Positions 10,593-19,191 of a stretch of DNA of 64,000 nt are shown in pieces (position 1 is the first letter of the stretch; each line of letters opens with the position of its first letter). A program made the position numbers and the translations under genes. The notes under the pieces were generated by a model. It was not told the origin of the DNA. It worked only from the letters and a program-made list of their open reading frames with translations, and ran no database searches. Origin of the DNA: Sulfurovum xiamenensis (GTDB taxonomy: Bacteria; Campylobacterota; Campylobacteria; Campylobacterales; Sulfurovaceae). The DNA lies in the NCBI RefSeq assembly GCF_030347995.1, contig NZ_JAQIBC010000002.1, positions 124,001-188,000 on the forward strand, in the 5' to 3' direction.

Positions 10593-11039
10593 CTATACAT
10601 GTTTGGCTAAAAATGCATTAAGTTGATTTGCAAAGGCATGTGCGTCTTTTGGACCAAATGCTTTGGGTCCGCTTGTCATTTCACCGCTTTCTCTAATACT
10701 TTCCATAAGGTTTCTCATGGCCAGGTATTGTTTAATGTTATCTACGCTGTAGAGTTCACCTCTATGGTCTATGGCATGGGCCTCTTTACTGATGATCCTG
10801 TCAGCTAAAGGGATGTCGGCTGTGATGACAAGATCGCCCGCATCACACAATTCTACGATATGATGATCCGCCTCATCGGCACCCTGATCAACGATAATGT
10901 ATTCGATGTGTTTAGATGTACCGATATGGATCTTTTTATTGGCTATGACCTTGGTGGATAGAGCCAGACGTTCTATACTGCGTAATATGATGGGTTTCAG
11001 AAGATTTGGAAAAGCATCACCGTCGATGAAGAGTGTCAT
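10593..11039 (-). CDS. YaiI/YqxD family (DUF188) protein
   Basis: 148 residues of the DUF188 family, with the N-terminal FIDGDAFPN, the middle DQGADEADHHIVELCDAGDLVITADIPLA and the C-terminal TSGPKAFGPKDAHAFANQL hallmarks. The fold resembles PIN nucleases and acidic residues D7, D9 and the DEAD-like stretch could bind metal; the function is not established. It overlaps the YwbE-like gene by 4 bp (ATGA). Confidence 0.88.
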   Translation of the reverse strand: MTLFIDGDAFPNLLKPIILRSIERLALSTKVIANKKIHIGTSKHIEYIIVDQGADEADHHIVELCDAGDLVITADIPLADRIISKEAHAIDHRGELYSVDNIKQYLAMRNLMESIRESGEMTSGPKAFGPKDAHAFANQLNAFLAKHV

Positions 11040-11230
11040 AGGATCTCTTTTACTCTGCCTACTTCACCGGTATTTAAACGTACTTTGATACCATGGGGAT
11101 GGGTAGGGGAATTGGTGAGGATCTTTTGTACTTTACCATAGGTGAGTCTTCCTGTTCCTTGGTCTTCTTTCAATACCACTCCGACATCCAAGCCGTATTT
11201 GATGTTTTCTCTTTTTTGTCCACCTGTCAT
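11036..11230 (-). CDS. YwbE family small protein (DUF2196)
   Basis: 64 residues starting at MTGGQKRENIKYG, which has an upstream AAAAGGAT ribosome site; the longer upstream reading frame is not needed. The HPHGIKVRLNTGEVGRVKEI ending is typical of YwbE, a small beta-rich protein of unknown function. It sits in a three-gene run: unknown 165-residue protein, YwbE, DUF188. Confidence 0.85.
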   Translation of the reverse strand: MTGGQKRENIKYGLDVGVVLKEDQGTGRLTYGKVQKILTNSPTHPHGIKVRLNTGEVGRVKEIL

Positions 11231-11232
11231 TT

Positions 11233-11730
11233 TTATCCTTTTGGTTCGTAGTTCAGTACTTTTTTTACGGTCTCTACTGAACAAAAGAAGAGTGCATCAA
11301 AGAGAGGATTTAATTTTGTTTTATGTTCATCTATCGTATCAAAAGGCTGGAAGAAAAAACCCGGTCCATCTTCTTTATGGGCAGGTTTTACATGAAATAC
11401 AATAGGTTTTAATGTACGTACAACATTGAGTATCTTTTTATAGCTCTTCGCATTTGGGTCCGGTAGAAAATTGTCTTGAGCACTCTCGTTGACACGTGCT
11501 TTAAGTAAGAGCTGGAGCTTGTCATTAAAGATAACTTTATTCCATTTGATCGTCCCTAGTTCCATATCGAATTGACTATTGCCTGCAGTAAGCGGATGGG
11601 GTTTTGTCTCTCGTATGGCTTCTAAGAGATGAAGAAAAAAGTTCTTTCCGCCAAAGTTGTTTGCACACTCTAAAAGCAGTTCATGGTAATGCTTTTTTTC
11701 TTCCTCTGTTAAAGTGTTGAAGTCGCACAT
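11233..11730 (-). CDS. Conserved hypothetical protein
   Basis: 165 residues, soluble, no signal peptide or membrane helix. I do not recognise the family. It begins with a helical Glu/His/Cys-containing segment (CDFNTLTEEEKKHYHELLLECANN) and ends in a helix (FDALFFCSVETVKKVLNYEPKG). Codon use looks like its neighbours. Only 2 bp separate it from ywbE, so it is the first gene of that small operon. Confidence 0.7.
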   Translation of the reverse strand: MCDFNTLTEEEKKHYHELLLECANNFGGKNFFLHLLEAIRETKPHPLTAGNSQFDMELGTIKWNKVIFNDKLQLLLKARVNESAQDNFLPDPNAKSYKKILNVVRTLKPIVFHVKPAHKEDGPGFFFQPFDTIDEHKTKLNPLFDALFFCSVETVKKVLNYEPKG

Positions 11731-11809
11731 AGCACTTCCTTATATTTTTTTGCAATTATACCTGAATTTACAGCGCCTATATATTTAGCTTGTATGGTTA
11801 TAATTGGTT

Positions 11810-12463
11810 ATGTTAAATGAAAAACGTATAACCCGTATTGATGATGTATTGAGTAAAAAACAACCTGATCTGCAAGTGATGCTGGATAATCTCTACAGTT
11901 CACAAAACCTTTCTGCTATTATACGTTCAGCTGATGCGGTGGGTGTCCTTGATGTTTACTACGCTACAAAGGAAGATGCGAGTGTTCGTATTCATAAAAC
12001 GATCACACAGGGTGCACACAGATGGACACACCGTTACCGTATGCATAATGATCATAAGGTGTCGTTTATAAAGGAAAAAAAGACGCAGGGTTTTCAAGTG
12101 GTAGTCACTCATCTTGAAGAGCAGGCGGTTTCTTTTAGAGAAGTAGACTATACAAAACCTACACTACTTGTAATGGGAAATGAAAAAGAGGGTGTTTCAT
12201 CTGAGATAGTAAAACTGGCTGATGAAATCATCATCATTCCGATGCAGGGTATGGTGCAAAGTCTCAATGTCTCCGTAGCCACAGGACTGATACTCTATGA
12301 AGCGCAAAGACAACGTGAACTTTCTGGTAGATACAATGCTTCTTCCTTGACCAGTGAAAAGAAAGAGGAGATAAAAGCAGCATGGGTCTATCGTGATACC
12401 ATTGCGCGAAAGAGTAAAGGTCAGATTCCTATTATATTAGAAGAAAAAATAATAGGTTTTTAA
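11810..12463 (+). CDS. trmH: tRNA (guanosine-18-2'-O)-methyltransferase TrmH
   Basis: 217 residues of the SPOUT class. Motif 1 is around NLSAIIRSADAVGV, motif 2 is LVMGNEKEGVS and motif 3 is IPMQGMVQSLNVSVATGLILYE; these form the trefoil-knot SAM site. I chose the ATG at 11810 (MLNEKRITR) over the TTG two codons upstream. There is no Shine-Dalgarno, and a TATAAT ends 5 bases before this ATG, which suggests a leaderless mRNA. Confidence 0.92.
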   Translation: MLNEKRITRIDDVLSKKQPDLQVMLDNLYSSQNLSAIIRSADAVGVLDVYYATKEDASVRIHKTITQGAHRWTHRYRMHNDHKVSFIKEKKTQGFQVVVTHLEEQAVSFREVDYTKPTLLVMGNEKEGVSSEIVKLADEIIIIPMQGMVQSLNVSVATGLILYEAQRQRELSGRYNASSLTSEKKEEIKAAWVYRDTIARKSKGQIPIILEEKIIGF

Positions 12464-12519
12464 TCTACACAATAGTTACACTTTTATATTCTATGATATA
12501 CAAAATTGAAAGGATTCAT

Positions 12520-13260
12520 ATGTTAAATAAAACAAAATATTTAGGGCTTGTTACCGTAGCATCTTCCACCTTGTTCTTCTCCGGATGTACAACTTATCAT
12601 TCAGGTTACTATGATACCGGATACTACGACCCGGTGCCATACTCTAGTGTAAGAGTCTCTCTTTCAAGTTATCCTTATCCATATTATTATGGTGTACCAT
12701 ACTACTATTACAGTGGAATCTACTATTATGGTGGATATTACAGTAATGGATATTATTATTTTGGTGATCGTAAATTCCTTCATGGCCACTACTTCCATAA
12801 AGGGTATCGCTACCACAATAGACACCGTTATCGTGCGGTAGAGGGCAAATATGGATATTATAGAAGTAAAGCTGCCTACCAAAGGTCAAGTCACTATAGA
12901 AATCGTGATCGTAATCGCAACACTAATAGAGAATATACAAATACAAGAACAAATGTTAGAGATAATATACGGACAAGGACCAGAGTCAACCAGAATGGTG
13001 AACGCGTTAGAATCAAGACTAGGGTCAACCAGAATGGCGAACGCGTTAGAGTCAAGACTAGGGTAAATCAGAATGGCGATCGTGTCAGAACGACAACCAG
13101 AGTGAAACAAGATGGAGAGCGCGTCAGAGTGAAAACTAGGGTCAACCAGAATGGTGAACGTGTCAGAACAAAGACCAGAGTGAATCAGAATGGAGAGCGC
13201 GTTAGAACAGAGACGAGAACCAAAACAAATGAGTCAGAAACAAATAAAAATGACAGATAA
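12520..13260 (+). CDS. Repeat-containing lipoprotein
   Basis: 246 residues from the ATG at 12520, preceded by GAAAGGA; an ATG 9 codons upstream lacks a ribosome site. A signal peptide ends in the lipobox FFSGC. A Tyr/Gly-rich stretch (about 24-120) and an Arg/Asn-rich linker lead to six perfect-length 13-residue repeats (TRVNQNGERVRxK) at residues 154-231. The C-terminus is strongly basic. Probably a surface or periplasmic lipoprotein; I do not know its function. The repeats could bind polyanions. Confidence 0.75.
   Translation: MLNKTKYLGLVTVASSTLFFSGCTTYHSGYYDTGYYDPVPYSSVRVSLSSYPYPYYYGVPYYYYSGIYYYGGYYSNGYYYFGDRKFLHGHYFHKGYRYHNRHRYRAVEGKYGYYRSKAAYQRSSHYRNRDRNRNTNREYTNTRTNVRDNIRTRTRVNQNGERVRIKTRVNQNGERVRVKTRVNQNGDRVRTTTRVKQDGERVRVKTRVNQNGERVRTKTRVNQNGERVRTETRTKTNESETNKNDR
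12979..13212 (+). repeat. Six 39-bp tandem repeats inside the lipoprotein gene
   Basis: Six back-to-back 39-bp units at 12979, 13018, 13057, 13096, 13135 and 13174. They encode T-R-V-N-Q-N-G-E-R-V-R-x-K. Units differ by a few mostly synonymous changes (GGT/GGC/GGA, GTT/GTC), so the array is not brand new, but the period is exact and could change copy number by slippage. Confidence 0.95.
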
Positions 13261-13299
13261 ATTAAGAAGAGAGTAAATAATATAGTTATGTAGAGAGTT

Positions 13300-13318
13300 C
13301 CACCTCAATGAGAGGTGG
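13300..13318. terminator. Hairpin between convergent lipoprotein and sorB genes
   Basis: CCACCTC, a five-base loop, then GAGGTGG: a perfect 7-bp stem. It lies between the ends of two convergent genes and could serve both, but no clean T-run follows on either strand. Confidence 0.45.
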
Positions 13319-13328
13319 TGTAATAAAA

Positions 13329-13637
13329 TTATTCTAGTTTTCCATTTCCGTAATGTTCAAAAAGGTAATCTGTTGTTATTTTAGCGGCTGCTTCATCCAT
13401 AGGTGCTTTAAAGTGTACAATCATTTTATCCACTTTACCACGCCAAAACTTCTTAGACTGTCTTCCTTGGTTTATAATATATCCAAAAGAGTGACACATA
13501 AGACAATGTGTCTGTATTGCATCGAATCCGTCACCCATTTTGATGGGGAAAGCAACATAAGGTACTTCTACTTTTTCGTTTACCTGCGCAAAAAGCGGTG
13601 ATGCCAGCAGTGCTGCAATTAAAATCAATTTTTTCAT
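13329..13637 (-). CDS. sorB: Monoheme cytochrome c subunit of sulfite dehydrogenase (SorB-like)
   Basis: 102 residues: a Sec signal peptide ending near LFAQ, then one c-type heme site CLMCH (C45-H49) with downstream Met residues as possible axial ligands. It directly follows sorA, whose stop abuts its start codon, like the Cj0005c-Cj0004c sulfite:cytochrome c oxidoreductase of Campylobacter jejuni. It would pass electrons from sulfite oxidation to periplasmic cytochromes. Confidence 0.85.
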   Translation of the reverse strand: MKKLILIAALLASPLFAQVNEKVEVPYVAFPIKMGDGFDAIQTHCLMCHSFGYIINQGRQSKKFWRGKVDKMIVHFKAPMDEAAAKITTDYLFEHYGNGKLE

Positions 13638-14842
13638 TATACTACCTCCACAGTAACTTCATCGATACCGTTATATTTATATCCACCATGATTCCATTTG
13701 ATATCTTTGGCAAATGGCTGTTCTTGTCCTATTTTATTGATCGCTTTAGCCATGATCGTTACTTTACCGAATGTAGTTGGCTTATATGGATATCTAAAGG
13801 CTCTATAAGCATAACGACCGAGTTTACCGTCATCAAGAATGGCTTTATCCCATGTCTTTCCACCATCTGTAGAAATGAGTACATCTTGTATACCATGACC
13901 ATCATCCCACGCAACTCCACGTATTACGACATGAGACTTGTGAGATACCAATGAATCTTTTGTCGGATATCCGATCACAGACTTGACATTCATCTTTTTG
14001 ATAGGCTTTGTCGTAGGGTATCTCTTTTCCGGTGTTTCTGATTCTGTTTCATTATCCGGTACACGATAAGCAACATCCATGAAGAAGAGTTTTTTATATT
14101 CATTGGTTACGGTGATGTTTGAAAGCATTTTTACCCATGAATCAGAGTAATACCCCGGAAGTACTAGTCTAAGAGGATAACCATTAAGGTATGGTAGGTC
14201 TTCACCGTTCATTTCGTACGCCAAGATCACGTGGTCATCAAGTTCACTGAGTTCAAGTTCACGTACAAATTCAGGTGTTTCATAATAAGCAGCTCTTTCA
14301 GAACCGTTAAACCCGATCCACTTTGCATCTCTTTCCAATCCTGCCAGGTGAAGAATATCTTTTAAACGAACACCTTTCCATGTTGCACAACCCATGGCAC
14401 CTGAACCCCACTGGATACCACCAGCGATAGGTTTAAATGCAGAACGGCTGTTACCACCACATTGAAGAACAGCGGTTACTTCTACCTGTTCAAACTTGGT
14501 TTTGAGGTCATTCAGTGAGATATGGAGCTCATTTTTTACAAGACCGTTGACGTGGATCGTATAGGTATCTGGGTCAATATGAGTTGGGATATCTGGCATA
14601 TGCCAACGAACAAAGAACTGATCATTTGGTGTAAGTGCAGAGGTAAATACATCCCTAGGTGTTTCCAACAAAGGTGGTCTGTCAGAATACATTATCAGTG
14701 GTCTTTTCTCAGGAAAAGCAACCGGTGATACTTTTCTGTTATCAATAGGTTGAGTAGTTACCCCCGCCTCTAATGTACTAGTACCTACAGCTGCAGCACC
14801 AGCAGTTACAATAGCTTTTTTAAAGAAATCTCTTCTTTCCAT
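13637..14842 (-). CDS. sorA: Sulfite dehydrogenase molybdopterin subunit (SorA/SoxC-like)
   Basis: 401 residues. A Tat signal opens the protein (RRDFFKKAIVTAGAAAVG). The sulfite-oxidase molybdopterin domain follows with the Mo-ligand cysteine C128 in AVLQCGGNSRSAF, and a C-terminal Mo-co dimerisation domain from about 290. It oxidises sulfite to sulfate in the periplasm and gives electrons to SorB. It is the first gene of a two-gene operon. SoxC is the alternative name, but no other sox gene is nearby, so the SorAB reading is better. Confidence 0.88.
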   Translation of the reverse strand: MERRDFFKKAIVTAGAAAVGTSTLEAGVTTQPIDNRKVSPVAFPEKRPLIMYSDRPPLLETPRDVFTSALTPNDQFFVRWHMPDIPTHIDPDTYTIHVNGLVKNELHISLNDLKTKFEQVEVTAVLQCGGNSRSAFKPIAGGIQWGSGAMGCATWKGVRLKDILHLAGLERDAKWIGFNGSERAAYYETPEFVRELELSELDDHVILAYEMNGEDLPYLNGYPLRLVLPGYYSDSWVKMLSNITVTNEYKKLFFMDVAYRVPDNETESETPEKRYPTTKPIKKMNVKSVIGYPTKDSLVSHKSHVVIRGVAWDDGHGIQDVLISTDGGKTWDKAILDDGKLGRYAYRAFRYPYKPTTFGKVTIMAKAINKIGQEQPFAKDIKWNHGGYKYNGIDEVTVEVV

Positions 14843-15047
14843 AACATACCTTTCAGTTTAGAAAATAAATTATATTTATTATAAATATAATTATGGGAGA
14901 TTCTCTCTTAATAGATACTGAAAATAGGGGTTTTATAGGTGTAAATATGTTTTTTTCGTAAATATTAACTATTATCTAACATTTTATTATCAATCATATT
15001 TACTTATGAATAAGAATATATTGATAAATCTGATTTAAACAAATATT

Positions 15048-15671
15048 TTAGTCCATAGTATTATATGATCGATCTCCAGCATCTCCTAATCCTGGAATGA
15101 TGAACTTATACTCATTTAGTTTTTTATCAATGTGTGCAATAAATACTTCTACGTTTGGATGTTTTTGTTTTAAAACTGCCATGCCCTCCGGAGAACCGAT
15201 AATATTGAGTGAGATGATCTTTTTGGGTGATTTCCCTTCAATAACAGATATCGCATCACAGAGTGATCCAGCAGTCGCTACCATAGGATCGACAATAATA
15301 ACAGTTTTCCCTTCACACTCGGGTATACGGTCATAATAGAGTATACTTTGATGGGTGTTTTCATCACGTTTCATAGCTAGAAACCCTGAAGATGCATTTG
15401 GAAAAAGTGCAGTAACAGATTCTATCATAGGAAGACCTGCACGTAAAATAGTGACAAAAATGATATCTTCTTCTTTAATAAATCCAAATGTTTCCTCACC
15501 TTGCCATGTAGTGACTGTTTGATCATAAAGCGTTTCATTCTTTAAGGCTTCGTAGACAAGAAGTCGAGATAACTCTTGGACGATATGTCGAAAACGCAAT
15601 GCATCCGATTTCTTTTCTCGTAAATGATTCAATAAAGTTTTTGCAACAGGATTGGAGAGTTCATAGATCAT
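15048..15671 (-). CDS. upp: Uracil phosphoribosyltransferase
   Basis: 207 residues, normal Upp length. PRPP-binding motif VIIVDPMVATAGS, uracil-binding C-terminus FIIPGLGDAGDRSYNT and the N-terminal HLREKKSDALRFR are all present. It salvages uracil to UMP. The 205-bp gap to sorA is AT-rich and holds the sorA promoter on the minus strand; I see no other gene there. Confidence 0.96.
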   Translation of the reverse strand: MIYELSNPVAKTLLNHLREKKSDALRFRHIVQELSRLLVYEALKNETLYDQTVTTWQGEETFGFIKEEDIIFVTILRAGLPMIESVTALFPNASSGFLAMKRDENTHQSILYYDRIPECEGKTVIIVDPMVATAGSLCDAISVIEGKSPKKIISLNIIGSPEGMAVLKQKHPNVEVFIAHIDKKLNEYKFIIPGLGDAGDRSYNTMD

Positions 15672-15792
15672 AAGATACCTTTCACTTTAAATACTTTATT
15701 ATAGCCAAACTCTATACGACTGAAACAGAATATATGGTTTAAAGAAAGAGTTATGATAGAATTAGATGATATAGAGTGTACAAAGGTTAAAA

Positions 15793-17139
15793 ATGTCAGA
15801 AAAAAAAACAAAAGATACACCGAAAATAAAGCAATCTAAAATTGGATTTGATGATATCGTAGGGCATAAGCATATCAAAGAACGTCTCAAAGGTATTATT
15901 AAGATCATTAAAAATCCGAAAATGCTTGAACGATTTGATACTCCCATTCCTAAAGGTCTACTGCTCTATGGTCCTGTAAGTGTAGGGAAAAGTATGCTTG
16001 CAAAAGCATTTGCAAAAGAGGCAGGAGTCTCTTATCTGGAGATATCAGGTTCAAAACTTTTTGAACTGGAGTATATCAAAGAGGTATACGATATTGCCTC
16101 CAAGAATGCTCCCTGTATCGTTATATTGGAAGATATTGATATAAAAGGCATTATGCAGGGGGCGATCACCAATGTCTCTTTTTCAGATATTGCCAAGATA
16201 CTGGAGTCCACAGATGAACGGGTTTTTACTTTTGCTACAGCTGAGAGCCTTGATGAGATCGATCCTATACTCACTTCACCACAAAAGCTTGATTTTTTAT
16301 TGGAGGTTTTGGAACTTGACAAGGATGCCAGAAGATTTTTTATAGAAAAGATCTTGGAAAAACCCCATGACCCCAAAATAGATGTTGAACGAATTGTGCG
16401 TTATATCACCGGTATGAGTGCCTTGGAATTGGAAAGAATAGGGCGTATGGCAGCACTGAGTGTAGTAGAACAGGATAAAGAGCATATCACCGAAGAGATA
16501 CTCATTGAACAGATAAATATTATCAAGTACGGGCATAAAGTTGAAAAGCAGATGGTTGAAACACTCGAAAAAGAACTTAAAATGACAGCCTATCATGAAG
16601 CAGCACATGCAGTGCTTTCAGTACTTCTTTTACCTCATATTAAAATTGAGCAAGTGACTATTTCACCACGAAGCAAGATGCTTGGTTTTGTCTCTTACAA
16701 TGAGGAAGACCAGTTGTCCAATATCTCTAAGATAGACTTGTTCCATGATATTTGTGTTCTGCTATCCGGTCGTTTAGCAAAAGTGAAAAAAATGGGGGAT
16801 GATCAGATGGACAGTGGAGCACAGAATGACCTTTCACAAGCTTCTTTACAAGCTTATGCCGCCATTACAACCTTGGGGATGGATAAGGAACTGGGCTATA
16901 TCAACCTTAATGCAATCAATACTTTAGACAATTACTTCCTTGAACAACAGATAGAAAAAAGGTTTTTGCATTGGATGCATGTAGCAAAACAAAATGCTGA
17001 AAAGTTGGTAGAAACACACTGGGATAAGATAGAAACGTTGGCACTTAAGCTTATTGAACAGGAGATAGTAGAGAGTACAGAACTCGCTGAGATAGTCGGT
17101 GATGAAAAGATTACCTGTGAGATCCCGGACAGTTTATAA
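15793..17139 (+). CDS. Soluble FtsH-like zinc metalloprotease with degenerate AAA+ domain
   Basis: 448 residues, no membrane segment. The AAA part keeps Walker A GPVSVGKS (60-67). The Walker B reads ILED rather than IDE (112-114), the pore-loop MFVGVGAS seen in the window's FtsH is deleted (SKLFELEYIKEV), sensor-1 Asn is lost (FATAE), and both arginine fingers (RPGR) are replaced (TSPQK, 161-165). The peptidase part is intact: HEAAH (268-272) and the third zinc ligand D346 in SGAQNDL. A second FtsH-like gene is known in other Campylobacterota. It is probably a protease that binds nucleotide but does not unfold substrates. Confidence 0.82.
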   Translation: MSEKKTKDTPKIKQSKIGFDDIVGHKHIKERLKGIIKIIKNPKMLERFDTPIPKGLLLYGPVSVGKSMLAKAFAKEAGVSYLEISGSKLFELEYIKEVYDIASKNAPCIVILEDIDIKGIMQGAITNVSFSDIAKILESTDERVFTFATAESLDEIDPILTSPQKLDFLLEVLELDKDARRFFIEKILEKPHDPKIDVERIVRYITGMSALELERIGRMAALSVVEQDKEHITEEILIEQINIIKYGHKVEKQMVETLEKELKMTAYHEAAHAVLSVLLLPHIKIEQVTISPRSKMLGFVSYNEEDQLSNISKIDLFHDICVLLSGRLAKVKKMGDDQMDSGAQNDLSQASLQAYAAITTLGMDKELGYINLNAINTLDNYFLEQQIEKRFLHWMHVAKQNAEKLVETHWDKIETLALKLIEQEIVESTELAEIVGDEKITCEIPDSL

Positions 17140-17161
17140 AAGAGTAGACATATAAGTACGA

Positions 17162-17821
17162 CTAATTTTTATGCTCTTTTAATTGATACATGATGTTATC
17201 AGATGTAAATACAGAAAATATGTTTAGTGGGAAGCCGGAGGAACGGATTGCTTTTGCACTCCATACATTACAATTATTGAACAGATGGAAAGATCCTTTT
17301 GCGCGATAGAATTTACTTGTGCCGTAGAGCCCTTTTCCCAATTTGATAGGCTGTCCCTGCTGGTTCAATGCAAAACTATCATAGATGACTTTTACCATTC
17401 TGGTAAAACCTGCTTGGGAGAGTTTTAATGGTACTACCTCTTTGTTGTGAAAATAGGTTACGGGATCTGTCTGGAATGCAGCGACATGAATCACTGAATC
17501 TGTAGGCCAAAAGAGTGCTCTTACACCCATCCAAAGCGTATTTGGATCCGTTTGATAATAGGTCTCATCTCCCCAGCCTATCTCTAAATATCTAGCATGT
17601 TTAAAATCATTAAAAGAATGCATATAATAAACCGCATCTTGTTTTGGTACAACAATACCTGTGTGTATTCCATGATTGACAACATAAACTGTTTTATTAT
17701 CAGTCCGTCCCGGATCCGGTGGATAAAATTCGCTGATAGGTTTAGTGCAACCGGTCAAGAGAGTAACAGAAAAAACTATCAAGCTTGCTAGTATGTTATA
17801 TAGATAGCAGTTACACTCCAT
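17162..17821 (-). CDS. DUF2459 lipoprotein
   Basis: 219 residues; the signal peptide ends in the lipobox LLTGC. The body matches DUF2459 (TIGR02117): VVNHGIHTGIVVP near the start, EIGWGDETYYQT in the middle and HLFNNCNVWSAKAIRSSG near the end, with a Cys/His pair that could be catalytic. Function is unknown; it is often an envelope protein. Divergent from the Kef-type antiporter. Confidence 0.82.
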   Translation of the reverse strand: MECNCYLYNILASLIVFSVTLLTGCTKPISEFYPPDPGRTDNKTVYVVNHGIHTGIVVPKQDAVYYMHSFNDFKHARYLEIGWGDETYYQTDPNTLWMGVRALFWPTDSVIHVAAFQTDPVTYFHNKEVVPLKLSQAGFTRMVKVIYDSFALNQQGQPIKLGKGLYGTSKFYRAKGSFHLFNNCNVWSAKAIRSSGFPLNIFSVFTSDNIMYQLKEHKN

Positions 17822-17940
17822 AAGAGACCTTTTTAAACCCTTTAATTAAAACACTATTATACCTTATTGAGATTTTCTCTTTATTCACACGATACACTCT
17901 TAATGGTATCGATTTTATATTATTTTCTGTACAATAAAGT

Positions 17941-19146
17941 ATGGATGTACATAATTTTTTTCTCATACTTTTTTTAATATTGGTCACGGCAAGGATCCTA
18001 GGTGAACTCTTTGCCCGATTGGGCATACCTTCTGTACTGGGTGAGCTTAGTGCAGGTATACTTCTTGGTGTCTCAGGCTTTGGTCTTGTAGAGGTGAATG
18101 ATGTACTCAAAATACTGGCCGAGATCGGTATTCTTCTTCTGCTTTTTGAAATCGGACTAGATACTGATATTGCACGTCTTAAGCAAGCAGGGGGCAAAGC
18201 GATCATTGTTGCACTGTTTGGTGCAGTGTTTCCCTTTACTGTTTCTGCATTCGTGGCCTACTATCTATTTGATTTGACACTGGTTGTCTCACTCTTTATC
18301 GGAGGTACACTGACAGCAACAAGTATAGGGATAACCATGAGGGTACTGAAAGATCTTCAAAAAGAACATTCTGAAGTTGCCCAGATCGTCATTGGTGCAG
18401 CAGTATTGGATGATATATTAGGTGTGATAGTCCTTGTTTTTATTTACGATTATGCAATCACACAAACATTAAGCCTGACAAATACCTTGAATACAACGGT
18501 ATTTATCCTACTGTTTTTCTTGCTGGCTCCTGCTTTTGCACATTTTATCTCTCATTTTATGAGGAAATTTGATGAACATAAAAGAGTGCCTGGGTTCATA
18601 CCGACGTTGATCATAGCACTTATAGCGCTTTTTGCTTATATGTCACATCTTTTTGGTGCCCCTGAAATTTTAGGTTCCTTTGCTGCAGGTATAGCACTTT
18701 CAAGACGGTTCATACTTCCTTTTGGAATGGGGTTACAACATGATGAAGTATTTTTAGAGAAAGTAAAAATGGCTATAACGCCTATCGCACAGATGTTTAC
18801 ACCCATCTTTTTTGTGATGGTAGGGTTATCAATGAACTTAAAAGTGATTGACTTTACTTCTGTAACATTTTGGAGTTTAGCATTTGTTTTCCTGGTGATC
18901 GCGATTATTGGAAAATATATAGGTGCTTTTTTACTCAGAGATACCAGTGCATTGAAGAAAGCATTGATCGGTATTTCTATGATCCCACGAGGAGAAGTAG
19001 GGCTGATATTTGCAGAAGTAGGGCGTGTAAACGGTATACTGGATGATCAGATCTATGCTGTTTTGATCTTTGTCATCATTGTAACAACCATTGCTCCACC
19101 ATTTTTACTGAAATGGCTTTTTAAATATGAGGTGAATGGATCTTAG
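17941..19146 (+). CDS. Kef-type cation:proton antiporter (CPA2)
   Basis: 401 residues, about twelve membrane helices, with the CPA2 signatures FARLGIPSVLGELSAGILLG (helix 1-2) and LLFEIGLDTD. It lacks the C-terminal TrkA-N domain of KefB/KefC, so it is the membrane module only. It exchanges K+ or Na+ for H+. There is no ribosome site before the ATG, and a TACAAT ends 5 bases upstream, so the mRNA may be leaderless. Confidence 0.88.
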   Translation: MDVHNFFLILFLILVTARILGELFARLGIPSVLGELSAGILLGVSGFGLVEVNDVLKILAEIGILLLLFEIGLDTDIARLKQAGGKAIIVALFGAVFPFTVSAFVAYYLFDLTLVVSLFIGGTLTATSIGITMRVLKDLQKEHSEVAQIVIGAAVLDDILGVIVLVFIYDYAITQTLSLTNTLNTTVFILLFFLLAPAFAHFISHFMRKFDEHKRVPGFIPTLIIALIALFAYMSHLFGAPEILGSFAAGIALSRRFILPFGMGLQHDEVFLEKVKMAITPIAQMFTPIFFVMVGLSMNLKVIDFTSVTFWSLAFVFLVIAIIGKYIGAFLLRDTSALKKALIGISMIPRGEVGLIFAEVGRVNGILDDQIYAVLIFVIIVTTIAPPFLLKWLFKYEVNGS

Positions 19147-19191
19147 TAGCGTTATTCGTGAGTTCTGGTTAGTAGAACGGGCAAGTGAAGA

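Noticed and set aside
12979-13212. Possible CRISPR-like array
   Set aside because: Units are back to back with no unique spacers and stay in frame inside a lipoprotein gene.
15793-17139. FtsH-like gene as a pseudogene
   Set aside because: The frame is intact and the zinc site is fully kept, so loss is confined to the motor motifs; divergence of function fits better than decay.
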